From NCBI RefSeq assembly GCF_012396605.1, contig NZ_JAAXPW010000019.1, positions 1 through 56,933 on the forward strand: 56,933 nucleotides of DNA, read 5' to 3'. The position numbers and the translations under genes are program-made. The notes under the pieces are model-generated. The model did not search any database. It was given only the letters and a program-made list of their open reading frames with translations, and was not told the DNA's origin. Source of the stretch: Ureibacillus thermosphaericus. GTDB taxonomy: Bacteria > Bacillota > Bacilli > Bacillales_A > Planococcaceae. Shown piece after piece: positions 1 to 7,503 of the stretch. Position 1 is the stretch's first letter. Each line of letters begins with the position of its first letter.

Positions 1-126
1 AAGAAGACAAGCTATTCACGGAAGTTATGAAAACTTGCGTCAATTATCTTAATTGAACCGCCGTATACGGAACCGTACGTACGGTGGTGTGAGAGGACGG
101 GAGCTAATCACTCCCTCCTACTCGAT
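1..126 (+). mobile_element. Group IIC intron, 3' end (domains V and VI)
   Basis: The sequence from about 54 folds as a domain V: ACCGCCGTATACGG, an AACC loop, then CCGTACGTACGGTGGT, with a CGC catalytic triad as in group IIC introns. Domain VI follows: GGGAG, a loop containing a bulged A, then CTCCC. The tail CCTACTCGAT is a typical 3' terminus, so the splice boundary is put near 126. From memory it closely resembles the Oceanobacillus iheyensis IIC intron. The 5' part lies outside the window. The intron is inserted antisense into the end of the DegV-family gene. The boundary is approximate to a few bases. Confidence 0.85.
2..52 (+). CDS. C-terminal tail of the intron-encoded reverse transcriptase/maturase (partial)
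   Basis: An open frame from the window edge ends in TAA at 50-52, just before domain V, and reads ...IHGSYENLRQLS. The IHxSYEN pattern resembles the C-termini of intron-encoded RT/maturase proteins, which end just upstream of domain V. Only 16 codons are visible and the other two frames also close nearby, so the frame choice is an inference from the motif and position. Confidence 0.35.
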   Translation, partial: RRQAIHGSYENLRQLS

Positions 127-980
127 TCTTGATAATCTTTATCCGTAAAGAAGATCGCCAATGTGCCAGGGCCGGAATGGGAACCAATCACAGCGCCCAC
201 CATCGTGACATCAAAGCCTTTTGGACGGAGCTTGTCTTCAATCAACTTTTTCACTTCTTCCACCGTGTCCAAATCATCCCCGTGGGAGATTCCGACGATT
301 TTATCCGAAAAATCTCCGCCGCGTTCAGCCATGATGTCAACCATCCGGGCAAGGGCTTTTTTTCTTCCCCTTATTTTTTCAAGGGGAATGAGCTTCCCGT
401 CCTCCACATGCAGGATGGGCTTGATGCTCAATAAGCCACCGAAAAACGCGCTTGATTTTGAAATGCGTCCGCCTCTTGCCAAGTAATCCAGATTTTCCAC
501 GGTGAAAATATGTTGCATATGTTTTGCGTAATTTTCCACTTTTTCAACGAGCTCATCGAAAGGGACTCCAGCATCTCTCAATTCTACGGCTTTTTTCACA
601 ACAAGGCCTTGTCCAAGGGAAGCACATTTCGTATCAATGATTTTTAATTTGAAATCCGGATACTTTTCCTGCAATTGTTCGGCAATCATGACAGCCGTGT
701 TGTAAGTGCCGGACAGTTGGGAAGAAAAGCTGATATATATCGCTTCTCCTCCTTTTTTTGCGTATTCCTCAAAAGTATTTAAAAAGACTTCTGGTGATAC
801 TTGAGAGGTTTTGGGAGTAACTCCTTTTCTCATTTCCTCGTATAGTTCTTTAGGGTCGATGCCAATGACATCTTCATATTCTTTGTTATTCAGGTGAACA
901 CGCAGCGGGAATAATGTGACATCATGTTCTTCATAGAATTCTTTAGGTAAATCACTACCGCTATCCGTAAATAGTTTCAT
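108..980 (-). CDS. yitS: DegV family fatty-acid-binding protein (YitS-like), C-terminus altered by intron
   Basis: 290 codons. The family binds a fatty acid and in many Firmicutes works as the FakB subunit that presents exogenous fatty acids to the kinase FakA. The N-terminal TDSGSDL motif (residues 5-11), the serine/threonine-rich SFSSQLSGTYN loop near residue 85 and the GSHSGPGTLA segment near the C-terminus are all typical. The last six codons (SSRRE and stop) are read from intron sequence, so the native C-terminus has been replaced, although nearly the full family length (about 280-285 aa) remains. It lies upstream of the HAD phosphatase gene order seen in B. subtilis yitS-yitU-yitV-yitW. 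The lipid-binding role is inferred from the family; substrate and FakA partner are not visible here. Confidence 0.9.
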   Translation of the reverse strand: MKLFTDSGSDLPKEFYEEHDVTLFPLRVHLNNKEYEDVIGIDPKELYEEMRKGVTPKTSQVSPEVFLNTFEEYAKKGGEAIYISFSSQLSGTYNTAVMIAEQLQEKYPDFKLKIIDTKCASLGQGLVVKKAVELRDAGVPFDELVEKVENYAKHMQHIFTVENLDYLARGGRISKSSAFFGGLLSIKPILHVEDGKLIPLEKIRGRKKALARMVDIMAERGGDFSDKIVGISHGDDLDTVEEVKKLIEDKLRPKGFDVTMVGAVIGSHSGPGTLAIFFTDKDYQESSRRE

Positions 981-1003
981 CTTTTCCTCTCCTTTCCATC
1001 CTT

Positions 1004-1045
1004 TAAAAAATCATAATACCCTTCTTCAAAATTAGTAAGAAGGGT
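1004..1045 (-). terminator. Rho-independent terminator of the yitU-like gene
   Basis: On the minus strand a perfect 9-bp stem ACCCTTCTT/AAGAAGGGT is followed by a T run (A run at 1005-1010 on the plus strand). It separates the HAD gene from the DegV gene. Confidence 0.8.
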
Positions 1046-1074
1046 GTTGATTTTTTGTGGAAAACAACAATGTG

Positions 1075-1884
1075 TTATTTTAATTTTAATCTTTCAATTA
1101 AGAAGTTCGCAATGCCATCTTCGTTATTCGTTCCTGTTACTTCATTGGCGATGTTTTTTAATTCACTGATGCCATTTCCCATTGCAACCCCAATGCCGGC
1201 GTAATCAATCATTTCTAAATCATTATCTTCGTCACCAAAGGCAATGATTCGTTCCCGTGGAATATTTAAATCTTTCGCGATAAGGGAAACACCGACTGCT
1301 TTATTTAATCCTTTACGAACTACTTCAACAATGTTAAAAGGTGCTCCCCAACGGCGATGTTCAATCAGCTCAGCATGCACTTCTTGTAAGTGTTGTCGAA
1401 TTAAAGGTACATTTTTTTCATTAGCATGAATCAATAAGCTCGTTGGGTCCTCACTTAAGTTTCCACGTAAATTTCCAATCGTTACTTTTGGGTCACCCAT
1501 TTTGAAAATATCCATCATCGTTGCATCTTCCACATGAATATAAACATCATCAATCACTTCAGCAATTAAGTTTTCGTATTGATATTTATCTACTGAGTCA
1601 ATGACATCATGTACAACTTTCATATCAATTGGGGAATGGATTGCTTGCCAAGATGGGTTTTTCGGATGGTGTATATAAGCTCCGTTGAAATTGACAATCG
1701 GAGTAGTTAATCCCAATTCTTCATAATAAATATCGCTTGCACGGAATGGTCTTCCAGTGGCAATCATAATTTGATGTCCAGCTTCTTTTGCTTTCATTAA
1801 TATTTGTTTTGTTTTTGGAGAAATCACATGATTGTCCGTTAATAAAGTACCATCCAAGTCTAATACAATTAAATGTTGTTTCAT
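1075..1884 (-). CDS. yitU: Cof-type HAD-superfamily phosphatase (YitU-like)
   Basis: 269 aa, the normal size for Cof/HAD-IIB phosphatases, cytosolic. Motif I is DLDGTLL (residues 9-15, nucleophile Asp9 and acid Asp11), motif II is the TGRPF segment near residue 43, and motif IV is GDEDND (about 217-222). Members dephosphorylate sugar phosphates, flavin intermediates or similar small molecules; the substrate cannot be read from sequence. It is transcribed divergently from the esterase gene. ATG start at 1884 with AAAGGGGA upstream on the minus strand. It has its own terminator before the DegV gene. Confidence 0.93.
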   Translation of the reverse strand: MKQHLIVLDLDGTLLTDNHVISPKTKQILMKAKEAGHQIMIATGRPFRASDIYYEELGLTTPIVNFNGAYIHHPKNPSWQAIHSPIDMKVVHDVIDSVDKYQYENLIAEVIDDVYIHVEDATMMDIFKMGDPKVTIGNLRGNLSEDPTSLLIHANEKNVPLIRQHLQEVHAELIEHRRWGAPFNIVEVVRKGLNKAVGVSLIAKDLNIPRERIIAFGDEDNDLEMIDYAGIGVAMGNGISELKNIANEVTGTNNEDGIANFLIERLKLK

Positions 1885-2002
1885 AGAAAGTCCCCTTTCT
1901 GTTCTTTCGATTTTATCGTGACATTACGTGTACGTCAAAATTTTGTCTCTATTGATATTTTTTGTTAACATAACAAGAGATAGCCTTTGAGGAGTGAATG
2001 TA

Positions 2003-2764
2003 ATGATAATAAATGATGAATTATGGGAAGATATTCCGCTCATCCATTGTTATACCGAAGAAATGAATGAGTATTCACCTATTGTTATTTTTTTACATGG
2101 TTTTTTAAGTGCGAAAGAGCACAATTTACATTATGCTTATCAATTAGTGAAAAAAGGGATTCGTGTCATTTTGCCTGATGCTCTATTTCATGGTGGAAGA
2201 AGTGAGCAAATATCGGAAGAAAAAATGAACTTAAAGTTTTGGAGCATCGTAGTGAATTCTATACAAGACGTTGGCAAGATATACAATGAAATACAGTCTC
2301 GATTCCAACCAACGAAAGTAGGTATTGCGGGTACAAGTATGGGTGGAATTGTTACATGCGGCTGTTTAAAGAAATATAATTGGATTGATGCGGCTGGGGT
2401 ATGTATGGGTGCTCCAGGATATATTGCATTTGCAGATTACCAATTGAAAGAATTTGAAAAGTTAGGAGCAAAACTTCCTTTTAGTGATGAACAAATCGAA
2501 CAGATACATAATATGCTTTCTGAATATGATATAACAAAAACACCAGAACAATTAAACAACCGTCCTGTGATTTTCTGGCATGGCAAAAAAGATAAAACAG
2601 TACCAATCGAGAATGCTCTACATTTTTATGAATCAATACGTCCATACTATCAGCAACAAGAGAATTTGCATTTTGTAGTGGATGAAAATCAAGGACATAA
2701 AGTGAATCGCAGCGGTGTATTAGCTGTGACTGATTTCCTCGCGAAGCATTTAACAGGAAATTAA
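2003..2764 (+). CDS. yitV: Alpha/beta-hydrolase, prolyl-oligopeptidase-like esterase (YitV-like)
   Basis: 253 aa. The fold is shown by HGFLS (oxyanion region, about residue 32), the nucleophile elbow GTSMGG (Ser112), the aspartate segment HGKKDKTVP and the C-terminal histidine in NQGHKVN, which together form a complete Ser-Asp-His triad. No signal peptide, so cytosolic. The ATG at 2003 is preferred over an upstream GTG at 1994 because the GAGGAG ribosome site (1989-1994) lies 8 bases from the ATG and overlaps the GTG. The natural substrate is unknown. It is followed by yitW as in B. subtilis, but yitW has its own promoter. Confidence 0.9.
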   Translation: MIINDELWEDIPLIHCYTEEMNEYSPIVIFLHGFLSAKEHNLHYAYQLVKKGIRVILPDALFHGGRSEQISEEKMNLKFWSIVVNSIQDVGKIYNEIQSRFQPTKVGIAGTSMGGIVTCGCLKKYNWIDAAGVCMGAPGYIAFADYQLKEFEKLGAKLPFSDEQIEQIHNMLSEYDITKTPEQLNNRPVIFWHGKKDKTVPIENALHFYESIRPYYQQQENLHFVVDENQGHKVNRSGVLAVTDFLAKHLTGN

Positions 2765-2768
2765 ATTT

Positions 2769-2797
2769 TTGTAATTTTGTCGATTGTATAGTATGAT
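2769..2797 (+). promoter_or_regulatory. Sigma-A-type promoter of yitW
   Basis: TTGTAA (2769-2774), a 17-base spacer and TATGAT (2792-2797). The predicted start near 2804 lies inside the Fur-like box that follows. Confidence 0.55.
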
Positions 2798-2801
2798 GAT
2801 T

Positions 2802-2820
2802 GAGAATGGTTATCATTTTG
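2802..2820 (+). promoter_or_regulatory. Fur-like operator at yitW
   Basis: GAGAATGGTTATCATTTTG matches the classic 19-base Fur box (GATAATGATAATCATTATC, recalled) at 14 of 19 positions and lies across the predicted transcription start. PerR and Zur boxes look similar, so the regulator is not fixed. Confidence 0.45.
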
Positions 2821-2840
2821 GACGAAAGGAGCAATGAGAG

Positions 2841-3155
2841 ATGGCAATGGATGCGGATATGAAAGAAAGTATTCTTGGCGCTTTGGAAAACGTTATTGAC
2901 CCTGAGTTAGGTATAGATATTGTCAACTTAGGTTTAGTATATGATGTGGATATGGATGATGAAGGAGTATGTAAAATTACAATGACATTAACTTCTCTAG
3001 GATGTCCACTTGGTCCTGTCATTGTTGATCAAATCAAAACGGTATTAAGCGAATTGCCTGAAGTAAAAGATGTAGATGTCAATATTGTTTGGAATCCACC
3101 GTGGAATAAAGATATGATGTCCCGTTACGCAAAAATGGCTCTAGGAATACGCTAA
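2841..3155 (+). CDS. yitW: DUF59 / MIP18-family Fe-S maturation protein (YitW)
   Basis: 104 aa, a single DUF59 (SufT/MIP18-like) domain covering the whole protein. The hallmark acidic N-terminal segment VIDPELGIDIVNLGLVY (about residues 18-34) and the conserved cysteine in TSLGCPLGP (Cys55) are present. Relatives help deliver iron-sulfur clusters to target proteins in the cytosol. ATG at 2841 with AAAGGAG 9 bases upstream. The gene has its own promoter overlapped by a Fur-like box, which would fit iron-responsive expression, though that link is inference. Confidence 0.92.
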   Translation: MAMDADMKESILGALENVIDPELGIDIVNLGLVYDVDMDDEGVCKITMTLTSLGCPLGPVIVDQIKTVLSELPEVKDVDVNIVWNPPWNKDMMSRYAKMALGIR

Positions 3156-3271
3156 TACAACTGGGGCAATCATAATAATTTAATATATGTATTTCTTTAT
3201 ATAATTTGGATAAACTAATAATCAAAAGATGAGTACGAATTAGGCATTTCCGACACCTTATGAAATGAAAA

Positions 3272-3318
3272 AGAGCGAATTGGAAAAACAATAGGTTTTC
3301 TAATTCGCTCTTTTTTTG
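3272..3318 (+). terminator. Terminator of yitW
   Basis: A 10-bp stem AGAGCGAATT/AATTCGCTCT, extended by GAAAA/TTTTC, is followed by seven T. It forms the left border of the 21-bp array. Confidence 0.9.
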
Positions 3319-3350
3319 GATTGGTTAATACTTAGTAGGAAGGATTAAAA

Positions 3351-3660
3351 TTGTGCGGATATGATTTGAACTTGTGTAAATAATCATTAATTAGAATAAA
3401 TACGGATTCAGCTTGTGTGTATGAGGAATCATTTTGTGCGGATAAAGTGTTTATTTGTGTATAGATTCAACCTTGTGTGGATAGTGTATCAACTTGAGAG
3501 GACGAGGAATTACTTTGTACGGATAAAGTGTTTACTTGTGTGTATAGGTTTTAGCCTCGTGCGGATAGCGTATCAACTAGTGTAGATAAGGATTCAGCTT
3601 GTGCAAATAGTGTATCAACTTGTGCGGAAAAGATATTAACTTGTCTGGATATTATCCAAA
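3351..3660. repeat. Array of about 15 degenerate 21-bp units (TTGTGYGGATA type)
   Basis: Units beginning TTGTG or a variant start at 3351, 3372, (3393), 3413, 3434, 3455, 3473, 3494, 3515, 3536, 3557, 3578, 3599, 3620 and 3641. Spacing is almost always 21 bases. The core TTGTGYGGATA is followed by a 10-base tail of a few recurring kinds (AAGTGTTTAC, GTGTATCAAC, AGGATTCAGC). Tail order partly repeats every four units (81-84 bases: 3413/3494, 3434/3515). Stops occur in all frames, so it does not code. It fills the gap between the terminators of the convergent yitW and fnr genes. Confidence 0.9.
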
Positions 3661-3665
3661 TATAT

Positions 3666-3694
3666 AAAAAAAGGACTGTCTATTTCACAGTCCC
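3666..3694 (-). terminator. Terminator of the fnr-type gene
   Basis: On the minus strand GGACTGT/ACAGTCC is followed by seven T. It forms the right border of the 21-bp array. Confidence 0.9.
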
Positions 3695-3704
3695 TCTAAT
3701 TTGA

Positions 3705-4460
3705 TTAATCGATGCGGCAAACGGATAGCGGACAGTTTTCGCAACATATTTCTTTCTTCAAATACTCTAAATTGTGAATGGTAATGATGCTTTTATCCAA
3801 TGAAATAACTCCTTGTTTTTTTAGATCATTCAGCATACGATTCACCATTTCTCGACTTGTGGAGCAAAGATTGGCAAGATCCGAATTCGTTAAATTGAAA
3901 TCAATGTAAAGATCGTTGTTTTCATTTAATTTGCCGTAAGTATTGGCAAGTCGAATAAGGGTTGAGTATAGAGCTCCTTTTTTACCGTGCATCACTAAAT
4001 CCCGTAAAATACTTTGGGTTTTCAGATGTTCATTTTGTAGCCATTTAATATATTCAATCATTAATGTCGGTTGCTCAGTTAAAAGCATTTCTAATGAATC
4101 TTTTTTCATGGACAAAAGTTCAGTATTCATCATTGCTTTAGCAGTCATTGTATGATTGATAGGAGGACCAAAAACAGAACATTCACCGATCATGGAGTTA
4201 GGACCGCAAATTCTTAGAGTCAATTCTTTACCGCTTTCTGTTTCTTTGCTTAATTGTACGGCTCCTTTTTGAATAAGATAAAGTTCTTCTGCATTTTCAC
4301 CTTCCTGGAAGATTTGATTTCCTTTATCTATTTTCAATAACAGACCATGTTCTGCAAATAGCGAATTGAAATTCATAGGAACCATATCGACTAAGACCAT
4401 GCTATTCATCACATCCTTAATAATGATGTTAATTTGTCGGTTCCATTCAACGACACACAT
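3705..4460 (-). CDS. fnr: Crp/Fnr-family transcription regulator with C-terminal Fe-S cysteine motif (Bacillus-type Fnr)
   Basis: Up to 251 aa. A cyclic-nucleotide-type beta-roll occupies about residues 35-150 and a Crp-type winged helix about 165-235, with recognition helix STSREMVNRML. The tail reads CCENCPLSVCRID, which contains C-x2-C-x4-C, the same spacing as the C-terminal cysteines that hold the [4Fe-4S] cluster of B. subtilis Fnr (known family fact). I therefore infer an oxygen-sensing activator of anaerobic genes. The first ATG has no good ribosome site; Met18 (4409) follows AAGGA closely and would give 234 aa, nearer the family length. It is transcribed divergently from clpB. Confidence 0.85.
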   Translation of the reverse strand: MCVVEWNRQINIIIKDVMNSMVLVDMVPMNFNSLFAEHGLLLKIDKGNQIFQEGENAEELYLIQKGAVQLSKETESGKELTLRICGPNSMIGECSVFGPPINHTMTAKAMMNTELLSMKKDSLEMLLTEQPTLMIEYIKWLQNEHLKTQSILRDLVMHGKKGALYSTLIRLANTYGKLNENNDLYIDFNLTNSDLANLCSTSREMVNRMLNDLKKQGVISLDKSIITIHNLEYLKKEICCENCPLSVCRID

Positions 4461-4525
4461 TTAAACTTATATATATAATACCACATTAATCTACTGTTTT
4501 TTTTGAATAATTTTGGAGATATTTT

Positions 4526-4554
4526 TTGCATTTCCATAATCGTAATCTTATAAT
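4526..4554 (+). promoter_or_regulatory. Sigma-A promoter of clpB
   Basis: TTGCAT (4526-4531), a 17-base spacer and a perfect TATAAT (4549-4554). The transcript is expected to start at about 4561, at the edge of the CtsR site. Confidence 0.75.
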
Positions 4555-4560
4555 CAAGTT

Positions 4561-4577
4561 AGTCAAAGAAGGTCAAA
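4561..4577 (+). promoter_or_regulatory. CtsR operator (tandem heptads) of clpB
   Basis: AGTCAAA-GAA-GGTCAAA is a direct heptad repeat with a 3-base spacer, matching the known CtsR consensus RGTCAAA-NAN-RGTCAAA. It lies on the predicted +1, so CtsR would block transcription until heat or protein stress releases it. ctsR itself is not in the window. Confidence 0.88.
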
Positions 4578-4596
4578 CATATAAGAAGGTGATTGG

Positions 4597-6732
4597 ATGC
4601 AATTACAACAGGAAGATAATCGAAGTGCATTAGAAAAATTTGGACGCAATTTAAATGAAGAAGTAAAAAAAGGGAAAATTGATCCTGTTATTGGCCGCGA
4701 CGAAGAAATTCGAAATGTGATTCGTATTTTATCCAGAAAAACGAAAAATAATCCAGTGTTAATTGGAGAACCTGGCGTTGGGAAAACCGCAATCGTTGAA
4801 GGGTTGGCTCAACGAATTGTTCGTAAAGATGTGCCAGAAGGATTGAAAGATTGTATTCTTTGGGAATTAGATATGAGTTCATTAATTGCTGGTGCTAGTT
4901 TCCGTGGTCAATTTGAGGAACGTTTAAAAAGCGTGTTAAAAGAAATTCGGGAATCAGATGGGCGCATCATTTTATTTATTGATGAGATTCATACGATTGT
5001 TGGTGCAGGTAAAGCAGAAGGTTCAATGGATGCTGGGAATATTTTGAAGCCAATGCTTGCTCGTGGTGAACTTCATTGTATCGGGGCGACTACGTTAGAT
5101 GAATATCGTAAATATATTGAAAAAGATCCAGCTTTAGAACGAAGATTTCAACAAGTGATGGTGAGAGAACCTTCTGTTGAAGATACGATTTCGATATTGA
5201 GGGGCTTAAAAGAACGTTTTGAATTGCATCATGGAGTAAGAATTCATGACCGTGCGATAATAGCTGCTTCTCAACTTTCAAATCGCTATATTACAGATCG
5301 CTTTTTACCGGACAAAGCCATTGATTTAATTGATGAAGCTTGCGCAATGATTCGTACAGAAATCGATTCCATGCCCCAAGAATTGGATGATGTGACTCGC
5401 CGCGTGATGCAACTGGAAATAGAAGAGCAGGCGTTAATGAAAGAAAAGGACGAGGCGAGTAAAAAACGTTTAGAAGCCCTTAGAATAGAATTACAACAAC
5501 TAAAAGATGAACAAAAAGAATTAAAAAAGAAATGGCAATTCGAAAAAGAAGGTTTGGAGCAACTGCAAACAAAAAGGGCATTATTGGATGAGTACCGCCG
5601 TCAGTTTGAAGATGCACAGAGCAGGCAAGATTTGAATAAATTGGCGGAACTCCAATACGGAAAAATTCCTGCTGTGGAAAAAGAAATCAAACAATTAGAA
5701 AAAACTTTAGCCAATGCTTCAGAAAATCGGATTTTAAGAGAAGAAGTTACAGCAGAAGAAATTGCAACAATTGTTTCTCGATGGACTGGAATTCCAGTTA
5801 CAAAATTAGTGGAAGGTGAACGGGAAAAATTATTGCGTTTAAAAGATACTCTCCATGAAAGAGTCGTTGGTCAAGATGAAGCGGTGAAACTCGTAACAGA
5901 AGCTGTATGGCGTGCACGTGCTGGCATTAAAGATCCTTACCGTCCAATCGGTTCCTTCATTTTCCTTGGTCCAACTGGAGTAGGGAAAACGGAGCTTGCA
6001 AAAGCATTGGCCGCACAATTATTTGATTCAGAAGATCATTTTATTCGCATTGATATGAGCGAATATATGGAAAAACATAGTGTATCACGATTAGTTGGTG
6101 CACCTCCAGGGTATGTTGGCTATGAAGAGGGCGGACAATTGACAGAAGCGGTACGTCGCAATCCATATTCTGTTATTTTATTAGATGAAATTGAAAAAGC
6201 CCATCCAGATGTGGCGAATATTTTGCTTCAAATTTTAGATGATGGTCGGATTACGGATAGCCAAGGGCGTCTTGTAAACTTTACGAATACGGTTATCATT
6301 ATGACATCCAATATAGGTTCTCAGTATTTATTGGAAGCAGGCTCTCATGTTGACGAAGAGGTTGAAAATGTTGTAATGAGAGAACTTCGAAAACATTTCA
6401 AGCCAGAATTGTTAAACCGGATAGACGATATTATTTTATTCCATGCATTGACGGATGAACACTTTACTACAATCGCCTGGAAATACATTAAACAATTGCA
6501 ACAACGAGTAGCTGAAAATGAAATTACGCTAATCGTGGATGATGAAGTGGTAAATTGGGTTGTAGAAAACGGTATTGACCCACAATTTGGTGCAAGACCA
6601 TTAAAACGATTTGTGCAACGACATGTTGAAACGGCTGTGGCAAGAGAGTTGTTAAAGGGAGAAATTCTTCCAGGCGAGATGATGAGGGTTTCATTACTAG
6701 AAGGTCAATTAGTAGTAGCAAAAGGTGAATAA
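4597..6732 (+). CDS. clpB: ClpB disaggregase lacking the N-terminal domain
   Basis: 711 aa against about 860 for usual ClpB. The protein starts right at AAA+ domain 1: Walker A GEPGVGKT (57-64) and Walker B LFIDEIH. A full ClpB-type middle coiled coil (about 265-390, with [10 protein letters not shown] and [13 protein letters not shown]) follows, then AAA+ domain 2 with GPTGVGKT (about 458) and [11 protein letters not shown]. No ClpP-docking IGF/L loop was seen, which fits a disaggregase working with DnaK. Only the Clp_N repeat domain is absent. The upstream 137 bases hold a promoter, a CtsR box and a ribosome site rather than coding remnants, so this is an intact short form. It could be compared with the internally initiated short ClpB of E. 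coli. Confidence 0.93.
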   Translation: MQLQQEDNRSALEKFGRNLNEEVKKGKIDPVIGRDEEIRNVIRILSRKTKNNPVLIGEPGVGKTAIVEGLAQRIVRKDVPEGLKDCILWELDMSSLIAGASFRGQFEERLKSVLKEIRESDGRIILFIDEIHTIVGAGKAEGSMDAGNILKPMLARGELHCIGATTLDEYRKYIEKDPALERRFQQVMVREPSVEDTISILRGLKERFELHHGVRIHDRAIIAASQLSNRYITDRFLPDKAIDLIDEACAMIRTEIDSMPQELDDVTRRVMQLEIEEQALMKEKDEASKKRLEALRIELQQLKDEQKELKKKWQFEKEGLEQLQTKRALLDEYRRQFEDAQSRQDLNKLAELQYGKIPAVEKEIKQLEKTLANASENRILREEVTAEEIATIVSRWTGIPVTKLVEGEREKLLRLKDTLHERVVGQDEAVKLVTEAVWRARAGIKDPYRPIGSFIFLGPTGVGKTELAKALAAQLFDSEDHFIRIDMSEYMEKHSVSRLVGAPPGYVGYEEGGQLTEAVRRNPYSVILLDEIEKAHPDVANILLQILDDGRITDSQGRLVNFTNTVIIMTSNIGSQYLLEAGSHVDEEVENVVMRELRKHFKPELLNRIDDIILFHALTDEHFTTIAWKYIKQLQQRVAENEITLIVDDEVVNWVVENGIDPQFGARPLKRFVQRHVETAVARELLKGEILPGEMMRVSLLEGQLVVAKGE

Positions 6733-6742
6733 AGTACGTGTG

Positions 6743-6780
6743 AAAACGGCTAGAGCTCTTTTTGCTCAGCCGTTTTTTTA
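6743..6780 (+). terminator. Terminator of clpB
   Basis: ACGGCTAGAGC pairs with GCTCAGCCGT (one bulged A) and is followed by seven T. It forms the left border of the second array. Confidence 0.9.
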
Positions 6781-6802
6781 AAATAGGCGAAAATAAAATG
6801 GA

Positions 6803-7390
6803 TTTTGATTAATAAAGCAAATCTAAGCTTCTCATTTTGATTGTTTGGCTAATAAGTTCTTAAGTTTGACTAATATCTTCCTCAGGTTGACTAATATCAG
6901 TTCGAGTTGGTTAATAAAGCAAATCATAGTTCCCTCATTTTATTTGCTTGGCTAATAAGTTCTTAAGTTTGACTAATATCTTCCTGAGGTTGACTAATAT
7001 CAGTTCGATTTTGACTAATAAAGCAAATCACAGTTCTCCCATTTTGTTTGCTTGGCTAATAAATTCTACAGATTGACTAATATCTTCCTTAGGTTGACTA
7101 ATATCAGTTCAATTTTGACTAATAAAGTAAATCTCTGTCCCCCCATTTTGTTTGCTTGGCTAATAAGTTCCAAAGAATGACTAATATCTTCCCCAAGTTG
7201 ACTATTATCAGTTCGATTTTGACTAATAAAGTAAATCGCAGCCTCTCATTTTGATTGTTTGACTAATAAGTTCCATAGAATGTCTAATATCCACTTCAGG
7301 TTGACTATTATGAGTTCGATATTGACTAATATTCTCAAATCTTGGAAGTATCCACCTGTTTATCTATTCCTTGGCTATTATGTTCAAGCG
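6803..7390. repeat. Array of 103-104-bp units, each built from about 21-bp TTGACTAATA sub-repeats
   Basis: The landmark GGCTAATAAG (or a variant) recurs at 6847, 6950, 7054, 7158, 7261 and 7373, giving steps of 103, 104, 104, 103 and 112. Inside each unit the CTAATA core recurs about every 20-21 bases (for example 6849, 6870, 6891, 6911). A fifth sub-unit has diverged into a stretch rich in CATTTTGTTTGCTT. The array starts with a partial unit at about 6803 and decays after about 7330. All frames are closed. It lies between the terminators of convergent clpB and yjzD. Confidence 0.9.
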
Positions 7391-7432
7391 AATACCTATA
7401 CCGATAATTGCATAAATTAATAGTTAGAAAAA

Positions 7433-7478
7433 TAAAAAACGAATGGGAAAGTTAGGAGTCCCATTCGTTAATTTTTTT
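7433..7478. terminator. Bidirectional terminator at the yjzD end
   Basis: A perfect 11-bp stem AACGAATGGGA/TCCCATTCGTT is flanked by an A run on the left and a T run on the right, so it can stop transcripts from either side. It forms the right border of the second array. Confidence 0.9.
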
Positions 7479-7503
7479 GTACTTGTCAAAGCTGTTGAAT
7501 AGA

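Noticed and set aside
129-486. Plus-strand frames over the DegV gene
   Set aside because: Shadow frames opposite a clear DegV-family gene with all its motifs.
3351-3660. Possible CRISPR array
   Set aside because: Units are contiguous and degenerate with no unique spacers, the period is 21 bp, and no cas gene is near.
4460-4597. Lost ClpB N-terminal domain (frameshift or truncation)
   Set aside because: The upstream 137 bases contain a full promoter, CtsR operator and ribosome site and no coding remnant.
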